A DNA stretch of 16,967 bases from Undibacterium sp. Its GTDB lineage: Bacteria; Pseudomonadota; Gammaproteobacteria; Burkholderiales; Burkholderiaceae. The notes beneath the pieces were generated by a model that saw only the letters and a program-made list of their open reading frames with translations, was not told the origin of the DNA and did no database searches. Shown here one piece after another: positions 1 through 8,426 of the stretch; the first letter of the stretch is position 1, and every line of letters starts with the position of its first letter. The DNA lies in assembly GCA_014376575.1 (NCBI GenBank), contig JACMRF010000043.1, forward strand, positions 1 to 16,967. Reading direction: 5' to 3'. Both the position numbers and the translations under genes were made by a program.

Positions 1-2033
1 AGCGTCGGCTCTCCACTGCTTCAAGAATGATCTTTGGCCGTGAGGAGCTCGATAGAAATGGCGACTCCAATATCGGCGATGTTCTCAAGCGCTTGCCTGG
101 TGTGACCATAGGCGGGCGACCTGGCCGCGGTGGCGATATTCGCATGCGCGGCATGGGCAGTGGTTATACGCAAATTTTGATCAATGGCGAGCGGGCGCCA
201 CGCGGGTTTTCTATGGATTCCTTGTCGCCGGATCAGGTCGAGCGCATTGAAGTGATGCGCGGCCCTGTTGCCGAATACAGTACCCAGGCGATAGCAGGGA
301 CGATCAATATTGTCTTGCGTGAGGACTATAAGCAAAAAGAGCTTGAATTAAAGTTGTCTGAGAGTTTTGAGCAAGGTAGGAGTGCACCAACTATTTCTCT
401 CACTTATCCGGGGCAGTTTGGTTCGCTTTTTTATGCCTTGGGCGGATCACTATTTCGCAACCGTCAGCATGATCAAAGCGCAACGCACATTGAAGAGGGT
501 GATGGTCAAGGGCAGGTTCATGTCGTACAGGATGTGCGCGATGAAACCAATCGCCAAACCAGTGGCATTCATTTCACGCCGCGTTTTAATTTTCGTTTTG
601 AGAGCGGCGACACCTTGACGCTGCAACCCTTCATCATGAATTCACGCAGCGATTCACAAACAAACAGTGTGCTGGCGCAAACGCCAGTGGCAACAACGCC
701 TTATGCGAATGCTACTTCAACAGCGCATTCAGAAAGTAATTTCGCCCGCGGCTTCGGTAACTGGCAAAGCAAGTTTTCAAATAATGCAAAATTGAATATC
801 AAGTTTGGCGGCGGTCTTGGGCGCATGGATAGTTCGTCATTGCGTACACAATTTGCTGTGGGCGGTAATCTTCTTGATACGATTTCTGACGTCAATAACA
901 CGCGCGATAGTAGTGTCAATATCGGCAGTAAATATACGCTTCCCCTAGGAGAAATGCATACCTTGGCAGCGGGTCTTGAGATCGAAAAAGGATCGCGTGA
1001 GCAAACCCGCGTTTCTCTTGATAACGGCGTGGCGCAATTTGCTGACTCTGGCGATAATCTGAATGCCAGCACGCGCCGCCTGGCGGTATTTGTGCAAGAC
1101 GAATTTGATATTAATCCGCAATGGTCGGCTTATGCCGGCTTGCGTTGGGAGGGGATTGGTACGGCCAGCGTAACGTCCGTGAAAACTGTCGATAATTCAA
1201 GTGCGGTCTGGAGCCCCCTCTTGCATGCGGTGTGGCGCTTGCCGGGCGGTAGCAAGGACCAGATTCGAGGTGGTTTGACCAGTAGCTATCGCGCTCCAAC
1301 GCTGAACGATTTGATCGCCTTGCCATCAATCTCACAATTGAATGGCCCTACACGGCCTGACCGTACCGGTAATCCTTCTTTAAAGCCAGAGCGCGCGAAG
1401 GGAATTGATCTCGCTTTTGAGCATTATTTGACACGCGCCGGGATTGTGAGTGCCAATATGTTCGTGCGTAGTATCGATGACTTGATACGCAGACGTACCG
1501 AGCAAGTGATGACATCGACTGGTCTGCGATGGGTATCGTCGCCAGTGAATATCGGCCATGCGATGACGCACGGTATTGAGTTGGAGGCCAAATTTCAGTT
1601 GCAAGAGTTTTTCCCTGATGCGCCAGCCATTGATTTTCGCAGTAACTACAGCCATTTTTGGTCGCGCGTAGATGATATTGCAGGGCCAAATAACCGCTTG
1701 GATCAACAACCAAACCAGACTGCCAACGTTGGCTTGGATTATCGCCCAAAGATACTGCCTTTGACCGTGGGCGGGAGCGTAAATTGGACGCCTGCCTACG
1801 TGACGCAGGCAAGTGATACTCAGGTTAATTTTGCCGGGATAAAACGTCAGATCGATCTTTATGGTTTGTGGAAGTTTAACCCCGCTTTTCAGCTGCGTTT
1901 GTCCGCCAATAATGTGCAAGCAGATGACGCATGGAGTGCCAGTTCAGTGACGACTGGCGACATGAATATGACACAAACCACTATCGCCAAAACCTATACG
2001 ACCTGGACGCTCAAGCTGGAAATGAAGCTGTAA
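1..2033 (+). CDS. TonB-dependent outer-membrane receptor (5' end outside window)
   Basis: The reading frame is open from base 3 to the TAA at 2031-2033, so the ATG at 27 is internal and the gene is truncated by the window start. The first visible part is a TonB-receptor plug domain: DVLKRLPGV near the beginning, then MRGMGSGYTQILING and ERIEVMRGP, then TINIVLRE at its end. About 570 residues of alternating polar/aromatic strands follow, as expected of the 22-strand barrel, with a YRAPTLNDL segment and NPSLKPERAKGIDLAFEH, typical of the C-terminal half. Signal peptide and TonB box are missing. Such proteins import iron chelates, haem, cobalamin or other large ligands across the outer membrane using TonB energy; the substrate cannot be read here. 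The last residue is Leu rather than the usual aromatic residue recognised by the Bam machinery, though KLEMKL still looks like a final strand. Confidence 0.93.
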   Translation, partial: RRLSTASRMIFGREELDRNGDSNIGDVLKRLPGVTIGGRPGRGGDIRMRGMGSGYTQILINGERAPRGFSMDSLSPDQVERIEVMRGPVAEYSTQAIAGTINIVLREDYKQKELELKLSESFEQGRSAPTISLTYPGQFGSLFYALGGSLFRNRQHDQSATHIEEGDGQGQVHVVQDVRDETNRQTSGIHFTPRFNFRFESGDTLTLQPFIMNSRSDSQTNSVLAQTPVATTPYANATSTAHSESNFARGFGNWQSKFSNNAKLNIKFGGGLGRMDSSSLRTQFAVGGNLLDTISDVNNTRDSSVNIGSKYTLPLGEMHTLAAGLEIEKGSREQTRVSLDNGVAQFADSGDNLNASTRRLAVFVQDEFDINPQWSAYAGLRWEGIGTASVTSVKTVDNSSAVWSPLLHAVWRLPGGSKDQIRGGLTSSYRAPTLNDLIALPSISQLNGPTRPDRTGNPSLKPERAKGIDLAFEHYLTRAGIVSANMFVRSIDDLIRRRTEQVMTSTGLRWVSSPVNIGHAMTHGIELEAKFQLQEFFPDAPAIDFRSNYSHFWSRVDDIAGPNNRLDQQPNQTANVGLDYRPKILPLTVGGSVNWTPAYVTQASDTQVNFAGIKRQIDLYGLWKFNPAFQLRLSANNVQADDAWSASSVTTGDMNMTQTTIAKTYTTWTLKLEMKL

Positions 2034-2115
2034 TTGTGCAATTTATATTTATGTGAATGCGTAAAAATGCACTGTACGTTCTTCTTGCTGTGCGGCACAG
2101 GCGCCAGCCGGGGAG

Positions 2116-2121
2116 TACAAT
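2116..2121 (+). promoter_or_regulatory. Possible -10 hexamer for the PHP-domain gene
   Basis: TACAAT lies 29 bases before the ATG at 2151, which would give a 5' leader of roughly 20 bases. No convincing -35 hexamer is found 16-18 bases upstream. There is also no clear ribosome binding site before the start codon. The same TACAAT word occurs at a similar distance before dapA. Confidence 0.3.
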
Positions 2122-2150
2122 GATGAGTCCGCATTTTTGTTTGCCAAATC

Positions 2151-2996
2151 ATGTTATCCCCAGAGTTAAACGTTGATCTTCATTGCCACTCCACCATCTC
2201 CGACGGTATGCTTGCGCCTGCCGATGTCGCTGCCCGAGCCAAGGCAAACGGCGTCGATGTATGGGCCTTAACCGATCATGACGAAGTGCGAGGTATTCCG
2301 CAGGCTCGCGCAGCTGCCTTAGATCTTGGTATGCGCTTTATTACCGGACTTGAAATTTCTGTGACATGGGCGGCGCGTACTATTCATATCGTTGGTTTGA
2401 ATATTGATGAAACCAATGAAGAATTACTGAATGGCTTAACGATGACGCGCTCCGGTCGCCAGCATCGCGCTGAGCAAATGGCGGCAGAACTCGCCAAGGT
2501 AGGCATTCCCAATGTGTATCAAGGTGCATTGAAATATGTCGGCAATCCTGACTTGATTTCTCGTTCGCATTTTGCCCGTTATCTGGTTGAAATCGGCGTA
2601 TGCGAGGATGTCCATAGCGTTTTTAAAAACTATTTGGCTGAAGGTAAGCCTGGATATGTTCCCCATCGCTGGGCAACTCTGACTGAAGCGGTAGGCTGGA
2701 TAAGGCGTTCGGGCGGTGTTGCCGTCGTTGCGCATCCTGGCCGTTATGATCTTGGCCCAGTTGCTTTTGATGCTTTTTTTCGCGAATTTAAGTCCTACGG
2801 TGGTTCTGCTATTGAAGTCGTTACTGGTAGTCATACGCTTGATCAGTTTTATGAATACACCAAGGTAGCCAATCGCTATGGCTTTACCGCGTCGCGTGGC
2901 TCTGATTTTCACGCTCCAGACGATAAATCTGTCGATCTCGGTCGCCTACCGCTACTGGCTAAAAGCCTGACGCCAGTCTGGGCTGATTGGTTTTAA
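2151..2996 (+). CDS. rnm: PHP-domain phosphoesterase (RNase AM / 3',5'-nucleoside bisphosphate phosphatase, YciV/TrpH family)
   Basis: A 281-residue PHP-domain enzyme whose length fits the YciV/TrpH family. Metal-binding motifs appear in family order: DLHCHSTISDG with H11 and H13, TDHDE with D42 and H43, GLEIS with E68, HIVGL with H79, then SRSHFARYL, VVAHPGRYD and GSDFHAP near the C-terminus, enough for a trinuclear metal site. Characterised relatives are 5'-3' exoribonucleases that mature the 5' ends of rRNA, and also hydrolyse 3',5'-nucleotide bisphosphates such as pAp. The reaction here is inferred from the family. The ATG at 2151 places the first metal motif at residue 9, as in relatives, but no Shine-Dalgarno sequence precedes it. 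It is the first gene of a same-strand run after the receptor gene, 117 bases downstream of it. Confidence 0.9.
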   Translation: MLSPELNVDLHCHSTISDGMLAPADVAARAKANGVDVWALTDHDEVRGIPQARAAALDLGMRFITGLEISVTWAARTIHIVGLNIDETNEELLNGLTMTRSGRQHRAEQMAAELAKVGIPNVYQGALKYVGNPDLISRSHFARYLVEIGVCEDVHSVFKNYLAEGKPGYVPHRWATLTEAVGWIRRSGGVAVVAHPGRYDLGPVAFDAFFREFKSYGGSAIEVVTGSHTLDQFYEYTKVANRYGFTASRGSDFHAPDDKSVDLGRLPLLAKSLTPVWADWF

Positions 2997-3072
2997 TTTG
3001 CCTCAAATTGGCTTGAATTTTTTATTATTAGCAGCATCTATCCTTCGCATTTAACTTTATAGGAACATGCTC

Positions 3073-3948
3073 ATGAAACGTATTTTTTTATTTCTGGCAA
3101 CTAATCTGGCAGTGATGTTGGTGATGTCGATCGTTTTGTCGATGCTGGGGGTTAATCGTTATCTGACAGCGAATGGCCTGAATTTAAGCATGCTGATGGT
3201 TTTCTCATTGGTCGTGGGTTTTACTGGCGCTTTTTTCTCCTTGCTAATAAGTAAGCCTATGGCTAAATGGTCAACTGGCGCGCGCGTAATCGATGCGCCG
3301 TCTTCTTCAACTGAACTGTGGCTGATCAGTACGGTCAAAACTTTATCTGAGCGTGCTGGTATCGCGATGCCGGAAGTGGCGGTGTACGAAGGCGAAGCAA
3401 ATGCTTTTGCTACTGGTGCTTTTAAAAACTCTGCTTTGATCGCAGTTTCGACCGGATTACTGGAAAGTATGACCAAGGAAGAGGTAGAAGCCGTTTTGGG
3501 ACATGAAATTGCCCATGTCGCCAATGGTGATATGGTCACAATGACCCTGATCCAGGGCGTGGTGAATACTTTTGTCGTGTTTTTGGCGCGCGTAGTGGGT
3601 TATGCCATTGATAAAGCGGTGTTCCGTAATAATAATGATGATAGGCCTGGTATCGGCTATATGGTCACGGTATTTGTGTGCGAAATATTGTTTGGCATTG
3701 CGGCATCGATGATCGTCGCCTGGTTCTCTCGTCAGCGCGAGTTTCGCGCTGATGCCGGTTCGGCAAAGTTGTTGGGTAGTCAGCAACCGATGATCCACGC
3801 GCTGGCAAGATTGGGTGGCTTGGTACCGGGTGAATTGCCAAAATCGATGGCTGCGGCAGGTATTAGCGATAAGCCAGGTTGGGGCGCATTATTTTCTACC
3901 CATCCACCAATGGAGCAACGTATCGCTGCATTACAAAATTTAAAATAA
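3073..3948 (+). CDS. htpX: HtpX integral membrane zinc protease (M48B)
   Basis: A 291-residue M48 metalloprotease of the inner membrane. Two N-terminal membrane segments (about residues 2-25 and 35-60) are followed by the cytosolic zinc site HEIAH at residues 144-148 and the third zinc ligand in [10 protein letters not shown] (E223). Two further hydrophobic stretches lie around 157-175 and 192-214. These positions nearly coincide with E. coli HtpX. In E. coli the protein degrades misfolded membrane proteins together with FtsH and is induced by the Cpx response; no Cpx site was identified here. The start is placed at the second ATG: AGGA at 3061-3064 is 8 bases from it but only 2 from the upstream ATG at 3067, and [16 protein letters not shown] matches the family N-terminus. 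Confidence 0.95.
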   Translation: MKRIFLFLATNLAVMLVMSIVLSMLGVNRYLTANGLNLSMLMVFSLVVGFTGAFFSLLISKPMAKWSTGARVIDAPSSSTELWLISTVKTLSERAGIAMPEVAVYEGEANAFATGAFKNSALIAVSTGLLESMTKEEVEAVLGHEIAHVANGDMVTMTLIQGVVNTFVVFLARVVGYAIDKAVFRNNNDDRPGIGYMVTVFVCEILFGIAASMIVAWFSRQREFRADAGSAKLLGSQQPMIHALARLGGLVPGELPKSMAAAGISDKPGWGALFSTHPPMEQRIAALQNLK

Positions 3949-3976
3949 TCGTCGTTAAGATTTTTCAGTTTAATCC

Positions 3977-4001
3977 GGCGGTGGCTTTGCTACCGCCTTC
4001 T
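3977..4001 (+). terminator. Hairpin between htpX and the YciO gene, possible intrinsic terminator
   Basis: GGCGGTGGC (3977-3985), loop TTT, GCTACCGCC (3989-3997) form a 9-bp stem with one G-U wobble. Only a weak pyrimidine-rich tail (TTCTGCATTTAT) follows. It lies 28 bases after the htpX stop and ends 12 bases before the next ATG, so it could terminate htpX transcripts or act on translation initiation of the next gene. The short U tract makes strong termination uncertain. Confidence 0.5.
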
Positions 4002-4009
4002 GCATTTAT

Positions 4010-4633
4010 ATGAGCCAATTTTTTCAAATTCATCCTGATAATCCACAATTGCGTCTGATCAAGCAAGCGGTGCAGATTATTGATCAGGGCGGCATCGTTG
4101 CCGTTCCTACAGATTCTTGTTATGCGCTGGTATGTCATCTAGATGATAAAGACGCGGTCACTCGCTTGCGCAGGATTCGTGGCGTCGATGAGAAGCATCA
4201 TTTAACTCTGCTGTGCCGGGATTTGTCGGAGATCGCCGTGTACGCCAAGATAGATAATCGTCAATTCCGTATGCTCAAGGCAGCGACGCCAGGGCCATAC
4301 ACGATGATACTTGAGGCGACCAAAGAAGTGCCGCGTCGGCTCAGTCATCCTTCAAGAAAAACCATAGGTTTACGGGTGCCGGAAAATCGCATCACGCATG
4401 CTTTGCTGGAGGAGTTAAAGCAGCCCATGCTTAGTGCGACCTTGATTCTTCCTAACGAAGATGAGCCATTGACCGATCCGGAGATCATTCGCATGCGCCT
4501 GGAGAAGTTGATTGATCTCGTCATCGATGGCGGCGCCTGTAGTCTGGTGCCAACCACGGTTATCGACATGACTGGTGAATTGCCAGAATTAATTCGCCAG
4601 GGTAGGGGCGACGCGGCGCTGTTTGGACTGTGA
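4010..4633 (+). CDS. yciO: YciO-type YrdC/Sua5-domain protein (L-threonylcarbamoyladenylate synthase family)
   Basis: A 207-residue YrdC-fold protein. The N-terminus MSQFFQIHPDNPQLRLI closely resembles E. coli YciO and fixes the start at 4010 even though no Shine-Dalgarno sequence is visible. Family motifs in order: GGIVAVPTDSCYAL (28-41), RIRGVDEKHHLTLLCRDLS, TPGPYTMILEATKEVPRRL, KTIGLRVPENRITHALL, and the C-terminal TTVIDMT. Sua5/TsaC proteins make threonylcarbamoyl-AMP, the first step of the t6A modification of ANN-decoding tRNAs. YciO is a paralogue, and its exact physiological role is less certain than that of TsaC, so the symbol denotes family membership and not a proven t6A role. The gene lies 61 bases after htpX and 46 bases before the M50 protease gene. 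Confidence 0.9.
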   Translation: MSQFFQIHPDNPQLRLIKQAVQIIDQGGIVAVPTDSCYALVCHLDDKDAVTRLRRIRGVDEKHHLTLLCRDLSEIAVYAKIDNRQFRMLKAATPGPYTMILEATKEVPRRLSHPSRKTIGLRVPENRITHALLEELKQPMLSATLILPNEDEPLTDPEIIRMRLEKLIDLVIDGGACSLVPTTVIDMTGELPELIRQGRGDAALFGL

Positions 4634-4643
4634 TCCTCGCTTT

Positions 4644-4672
4644 TTGTTTTACTAAAATCTCTTTGCTAAAAT
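4644..4672 (+). promoter_or_regulatory. Candidate promoter giving a near-leaderless M50 protease mRNA
   Basis: TTGTTT (4644-4649), a 17-base spacer and TAAAAT (4667-4672) fit a sigma-70 promoter. Transcription would begin about 7 bases later, essentially at the ATG at 4680. A second TAAAAT occurs at 4653-4658. No Shine-Dalgarno sequence precedes the start codon, which fits a leaderless transcript. Confidence 0.4.
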
Positions 4673-4679
4673 TCCAAAA

Positions 4680-5336
4680 ATGAATGAAATAATACAAACG
4701 ATCGCTGTTTATGCATTGCCCTTACTATTCGCTATCACCTTGCATGAGGCTGCGCACGGTTATGTCGCTAAATATTTTGGTGACATGACCGCGCATAGCC
4801 AGGGGCGTGTCAGCCTTAATCCTGTTGTTCATATCGATCCTCTTGGAACGATAGTTATTCCCGCTTTGTTATACATGATAGGAAGCCCATTTTTGTTTGG
4901 CTACGCTAAGCCAGTTCCTGTCAATTTTGGTAATCTACGAAAGCCTAAGCAGCAAATGGCTTGGGTTGCTTTAGCGGGACCCGCTGCGAATCTGGTCATG
5001 GCGTTTTTGTGGATGATATTTGTCATCGTTCTGCATGTAATTGGCGTTGAGGCTGAATTCTTTTTTAAAATGGCGCAGGCTGGTGTTTCGGTTAATTTAA
5101 TGTTGTTTGCGTTTAATCTTTTCCCTATCCCTCCGCTGGATGGTGGCCGAATATTAGTGAGCCTGTTACCGCATAAATATGCATTCAAATTTGCGCAAAT
5201 TGAACCCTACGGATTTTTTATTGTTATGGCATTGGCTTACATGCAAGCCTTGCGTTTCTGGATGGCTCCAATGATGTTTGTCGCCAATACTTTTTTAGGT
5301 GTGTTGATTTTCCCTTTCACTTTTTTGTTGGGTTAA
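4680..5336 (+). CDS. Site-2-protease-type membrane zinc metalloprotease (peptidase M50)
   Basis: A 218-residue polytopic membrane protein of the small M50 group. The zinc-binding HEAAH is at residues 22-26 inside the first membrane segment, and the third ligand is D154 in NLFPIPPLDGGRI (146-158), the conserved NPxDG-like motif. Further hydrophobic segments lie around residues 55-75, 93-122, 135-152 and 173-218. No PDZ domain is present, unlike RseP, so this is the short family of unassigned substrate found in many bacteria. It is expected to cleave substrates within the inner membrane. It follows the YciO gene by 46 bases on the same strand. The ATG at 4680 has no ribosome binding site but a -10-like sequence close upstream. 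Confidence 0.92.
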   Translation: MNEIIQTIAVYALPLLFAITLHEAAHGYVAKYFGDMTAHSQGRVSLNPVVHIDPLGTIVIPALLYMIGSPFLFGYAKPVPVNFGNLRKPKQQMAWVALAGPAANLVMAFLWMIFVIVLHVIGVEAEFFFKMAQAGVSVNLMLFAFNLFPIPPLDGGRILVSLLPHKYAFKFAQIEPYGFFIVMALAYMQALRFWMAPMMFVANTFLGVLIFPFTFLLG

Positions 5337-5412
5337 CCTTACATGTCTCCAGATGGCGTAGTCTCAGGCATGCATCCTGTTCGAGCGAAGCCATGGATTT
5401 GAGTTATAGCGG

Positions 5413-6045
5413 ATGTTGACAATGAATGAGTATTCTTTTGATATGACGGCGTCACCTTGGGTGCGTCGTTTTCTTCCACTTATTCCAAAAAATCAAGGCC
5501 CGGTACTTGATCTTGCTTGCGGCAATGGGCGTCATTCTCGATTGCTATTAGACGCTGGTTATGATGTGTGGTCGCTCGATAAGGACGCGGCATTGCTTGC
5601 CCCGCTGGAGTCACTTGGTGCGCGTTGCTTTCAGTTTGATCTGGAGGCGAAGAACCATGAGAGTAATGATGCTGGAAAAGTACATTGGCCGTTTGATGCG
5701 AATACGTTTTCTGCGATCATCGTGACCAATTATCTTTATCGCCCATTACTATCGACGCTGACTTCGTCACTGAAGGAACGGGGCATATTGATCTACGAAA
5801 CATTCGCCGTTGGTAACGAGGTATTTGGCCGTCCCAAGAATCCAGACTTTTTACTAGCGCCAGGGGAACTTATCCAACAATTTTTGTCTCAATCCAAGGC
5901 TGATGTGCGAAAAAATCATTGCATCTCCTACGAGCATGGACAAATAAGTTATCCAAAGAGAGCGGTCGTGCAGCGTATTTGCTTGCGATCGGTTTCAGTG
6001 GCTTTGGCGGTAGATACCTCCAGCGACCATCTAGAGATTATTTGA
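5413..6045 (+). CDS. Class I SAM-dependent methyltransferase
   Basis: A 210-residue Rossmann-fold methyltransferase. Motif I is VLDLACGNGRH (31-41), followed by the acidic end of beta-2 in VWSLDKD (53-59). PFDANTFSAIIVTNYLYRPLL matches motifs around beta-4, and GILIYETFAVGNEVFGRPKNPDFLL is the post-motif region typical of this small family. The conserved tail YEHGQISYPKRAVVQRICL stays in frame, so the C-terminus appears genuine and the overlapping frame at 5919-6122 is not needed. The substrate is unknown; relatives are annotated only as methyltransferases, some as tellurite-resistance-like. ATG at 5413 and at 5422 are both possible starts, neither with a strong ribosome binding site. It lies between the M50 protease gene and dapA. 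Confidence 0.85.
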   Translation: MLTMNEYSFDMTASPWVRRFLPLIPKNQGPVLDLACGNGRHSRLLLDAGYDVWSLDKDAALLAPLESLGARCFQFDLEAKNHESNDAGKVHWPFDANTFSAIIVTNYLYRPLLSTLTSSLKERGILIYETFAVGNEVFGRPKNPDFLLAPGELIQQFLSQSKADVRKNHCISYEHGQISYPKRAVVQRICLRSVSVALAVDTSSDHLEII

Positions 6046-6089
6046 TGGCATTTTCAAACGATTCTCGCCCATACTTGTGGGTGATCCGC

Positions 6090-6095
6090 TACAAT
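6090..6095 (+). promoter_or_regulatory. Possible -10 hexamer for dapA
   Basis: TACAAT sits 34 bases upstream of the dapA ATG, implying a leader of about 22 bases. No good -35 hexamer is recognised upstream, so support is limited to the hexamer and its position in the 78-base gap. Confidence 0.3.
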
Positions 6096-6123
6096 CGAGG
6101 TTTTACTTTTTTCCTGCACTGAC

Positions 6124-7008
6124 ATGACGATGATCCAAGGAAGTCTGGTTGCTATTGTGACCCCCATGCACGCTGACGGCAGCCTAGATCTACCTTGCTT
6201 GCGCAAGCTAATCGATTGGCATATTTCTGAAGGTACCGATGGCATTGTGATTGTCGGTACGACAGGCGAATCGCCAACGGTTACCGTTGAAGAACACTGT
6301 GAATTGATTCGTGTGACCGTCGAACACGCCAATAAACGTATCCCTATTATTGCCGGTTCTGGCGGAAATTCGACAGCGGAAGCGATCGCCCTTACTACGT
6401 TTGCGAAAAATTGCGGCGTAGACGCTTCTTTGCAAGTAGTGCCCTATTACAATCGCCCAACGCAAGAGGGTATGTACCAGCATTTTAAGAAAATCGCAGA
6501 ATCTGTTGATATCCCAATGATTTTGTATAACGTACCGGGGCGCACTGTTGCCGATATGTCCAATGAAACGATGTTGCGTTTAGCGCAGGTTCCGGGAATC
6601 ATCGGCGTCAAAGAGGCGAGTGGAAATATCGGTCGTGACACCGACCTGATTCGTCAGGCGCCAGCCTCGTTCGCTGTCTATTCAGGCGACGATGCGACAG
6701 CGATGGCGTTAATGTTCTGTGGTGGTAAGGGGAATATTTCGGTTACCGCGAATGTGGCACCACGTGCGATGCATGAGCTATGTGATGCTGCAATGCGCGG
6801 CGACATTGCTGAAGCAATATCGATTAATAATCGGTTGATTCCTTTGCATAACAAGTTGTTCATTGAGCCAAATCCATTGCCTGTTAAATGGGCAATGACC
6901 GAGATGGGTTTAATTCCCTCTGGCATGCGCTTGCCACTAGTTCCTTTGTCTGAGCAATATCATGAAACCGTTCGTAGTGCATTGCGCGAATCCGGTGTAT
7001 TACAATAA
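6124..7008 (+). CDS. dapA: 4-hydroxy-tetrahydrodipicolinate synthase
   Basis: A 294-residue DapA, a TIM-barrel aldolase that condenses pyruvate with aspartate semialdehyde at the first committed step of the lysine/diaminopimelate pathway in the cytosol. Visible landmarks are SLVAIVTPM at the N-terminus, GTTGES (45-50) with the catalytic threonines, LYNVPGRT with the general-acid tyrosine Y135, and GVKEASG with the Schiff-base lysine K163. [25 protein letters not shown] forms the later barrel strands. Length and motif spacing match E. coli DapA (K161). If translation starts at the second ATG (6130), numbering becomes identical to E. coli. Neither start has a clear Shine-Dalgarno sequence. The next gene, bamC, follows after 86 bases, an order (dapA then bamC) that is common in proteobacteria. 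Confidence 0.97.
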   Translation: MTMIQGSLVAIVTPMHADGSLDLPCLRKLIDWHISEGTDGIVIVGTTGESPTVTVEEHCELIRVTVEHANKRIPIIAGSGGNSTAEAIALTTFAKNCGVDASLQVVPYYNRPTQEGMYQHFKKIAESVDIPMILYNVPGRTVADMSNETMLRLAQVPGIIGVKEASGNIGRDTDLIRQAPASFAVYSGDDATAMALMFCGGKGNISVTANVAPRAMHELCDAAMRGDIAEAISINNRLIPLHNKLFIEPNPLPVKWAMTEMGLIPSGMRLPLVPLSEQYHETVRSALRESGVLQ

Positions 7009-7094
7009 GGTCGTCTTTGCGGTTTAATAGTTTCTTATAGCCCAATTTACGTTCATTTAGATTTTGATCGATAACAATTTGTAGGGATTTTCAC

Positions 7095-8258
7095 ATGGCA
7101 AAAAGCTTCGTTGCTAAAAATGGAATGACTAGTGCTTTGGCACTGGCTGGCGTGATAAGTTTGAGTGCCTGTAGCACAGTCAGTAATATCCTTGAGCCTA
7201 ATCGCATTGATTATAAAAGTGCAAGTAAAGCAACCACAGCGGCTTTGGATGTTCCTCCAGATTTGACTCAAATTCGCCGAGACAATCGATTCGGCATTCC
7301 AGAAGCCAATCAAGGCAGCGCGACTGCTTCTAGTTATAATTTGCAAAAAGCAAATAAACTTCCTGTGTCTGCCAATGGCGTTGTTGCACCTTTGCAATTG
7401 AAAGAAATGCGTATTGAACGCGATGGATCTCAGCGTTGGTTGGTGGTGAATCAAAACCCTGAAATTTTATGGCCTCAATTGAAAGATTTTTGGCAGGAGC
7501 TTGGTTTTCTCATTAGTGTTGAAAATCAAGACGCTGGAATTATGGAAACCGATTGGGCTGAAAATCGCGCAAAGATTCCGCAGGATATGATCCGCAATAC
7601 TTTGGGTAAAGTTCTGGACTCGCTGTATTCAACGGGTGAGAGAGATAAATTTCGTACACGTCTTGAACGTACCGCTAATGGAAATGTAGAAATTTATATT
7701 AGTCACCGTGGCGCCCAGGAAGTCTTGGTTGGCTCCCAAAAAGAGTCAACTGTTTGGTCACCTAGGCCGTCGGATAGCGGACTTGAAGCAGAGTTTCTGT
7801 CCCGACTAATGGTTCGTCTTGGGGCTGATGTCGTGGGGGCGAAGCTTGCTGTCAATTCTGTATCACCAGCTAAATCACGTGCTAAGCTCTTAAAAGCGGA
7901 GAATTTGAGCTATATTGAGACCGACGAGGGTTTTGATCGCTCTTGGCGTCGTGTAGGCCTTGCTCTTGATCGCGTCGGTTTTACCGTTGAAGATAGAGAT
8001 CGTTCAAAAGGCTTATATTTTGTTCGATATATTGATCAAGATATCGATGCAAAAACTAAAGGTGCGAGCGAAGGATTTTTCTCTAAGCTATTCTCGTGGG
8101 GGTCGAGTGACGCTGCCAAGAATGCACAGAAATATCGCATCTATGTAAAAGAAGTTGGTGAAGTTAGTCATATCACTGTGCATGGAGAAGACGGTAAAGT
8201 GGACGCATCGCCAACTGCAGGGAAAATTCTTCAGTTGTTAAGTGATCAATTGAAATAA
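7095..8258 (+). CDS. bamC: Outer-membrane assembly lipoprotein BamC
   Basis: A 387-residue lipoprotein of the Bam beta-barrel assembly complex. A signal peptide ends in the lipobox LSAC with the lipidated Cys at residue 26. A disordered stretch (IDYKSASKATTAALDVPPDLTQI) follows, resembling the segment by which BamC binds BamD. Two helix-grip domains come next: one around 115-220 beginning WLVVNQNPEILWPQLKDFW, and one around 270-385 including SYIETDEGFDRSWRRVGLALDRVGFTVEDRDRSKGLYFVRYID. The mature protein sits on the periplasmic face of the outer membrane. AGGGA at 7083-7087 is a good ribosome binding site, 7 bases from the ATG. A strong hairpin terminator lies 29 bases after the stop. It is slightly longer than E. 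coli BamC. Confidence 0.95.
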   Translation: MAKSFVAKNGMTSALALAGVISLSACSTVSNILEPNRIDYKSASKATTAALDVPPDLTQIRRDNRFGIPEANQGSATASSYNLQKANKLPVSANGVVAPLQLKEMRIERDGSQRWLVVNQNPEILWPQLKDFWQELGFLISVENQDAGIMETDWAENRAKIPQDMIRNTLGKVLDSLYSTGERDKFRTRLERTANGNVEIYISHRGAQEVLVGSQKESTVWSPRPSDSGLEAEFLSRLMVRLGADVVGAKLAVNSVSPAKSRAKLLKAENLSYIETDEGFDRSWRRVGLALDRVGFTVEDRDRSKGLYFVRYIDQDIDAKTKGASEGFFSKLFSWGSSDAAKNAQKYRIYVKEVGEVSHITVHGEDGKVDASPTAGKILQLLSDQLK

Positions 8259-8287
8259 TGTAAATTCTATTATTAGTGATAAAAAAA

Positions 8288-8317
8288 GCGAGTTACTGAG
8301 TAACTCGCTTTTTTTTT
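8288..8317 (+). terminator. Strong intrinsic terminator of bamC
   Basis: GCGAGTTAC, loop TGA, GTAACTCGC form a perfect 9-bp stem (8288-8308) followed by nine Ts. The A-run immediately before the stem (8281-8287) makes it potentially active on the opposite strand too. Confidence 0.93.
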
Positions 8318-8382
8318 GCTTGCTTAGCTTTGTAAGTAGCTCGTCAACGATTAAACAAACTCATCAACGTAGAAATTTTTAC

Positions 8383-8408
8383 AAAAAAAAGCCAGCTCGA
8401 AAGCTGGC
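8383..8408 (-). terminator. Intrinsic terminator of the small lipoprotein gene
   Basis: Read on the minus strand, GCCAGCT, loop TTCG and AGCTGGC form a perfect 7-bp stem followed by eight Ts (8390-8383). It lies 18 bases beyond the stop of the lipoprotein gene. The plus strand also has a T-rich flank (8409-8416), so it may work in both directions. Confidence 0.9.
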
Positions 8409-8426
8409 TTTTCTTTAAGCAAAAAA

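Noticed and set aside
5919..6122. Frame overlapping the end of the methyltransferase gene, suggesting a frameshift
   Set aside because: The conserved tail YEHGQISYPKRAVVQRICL is in the main frame, so no frameshift is needed and the overlapping frame has no recognisable similarity.
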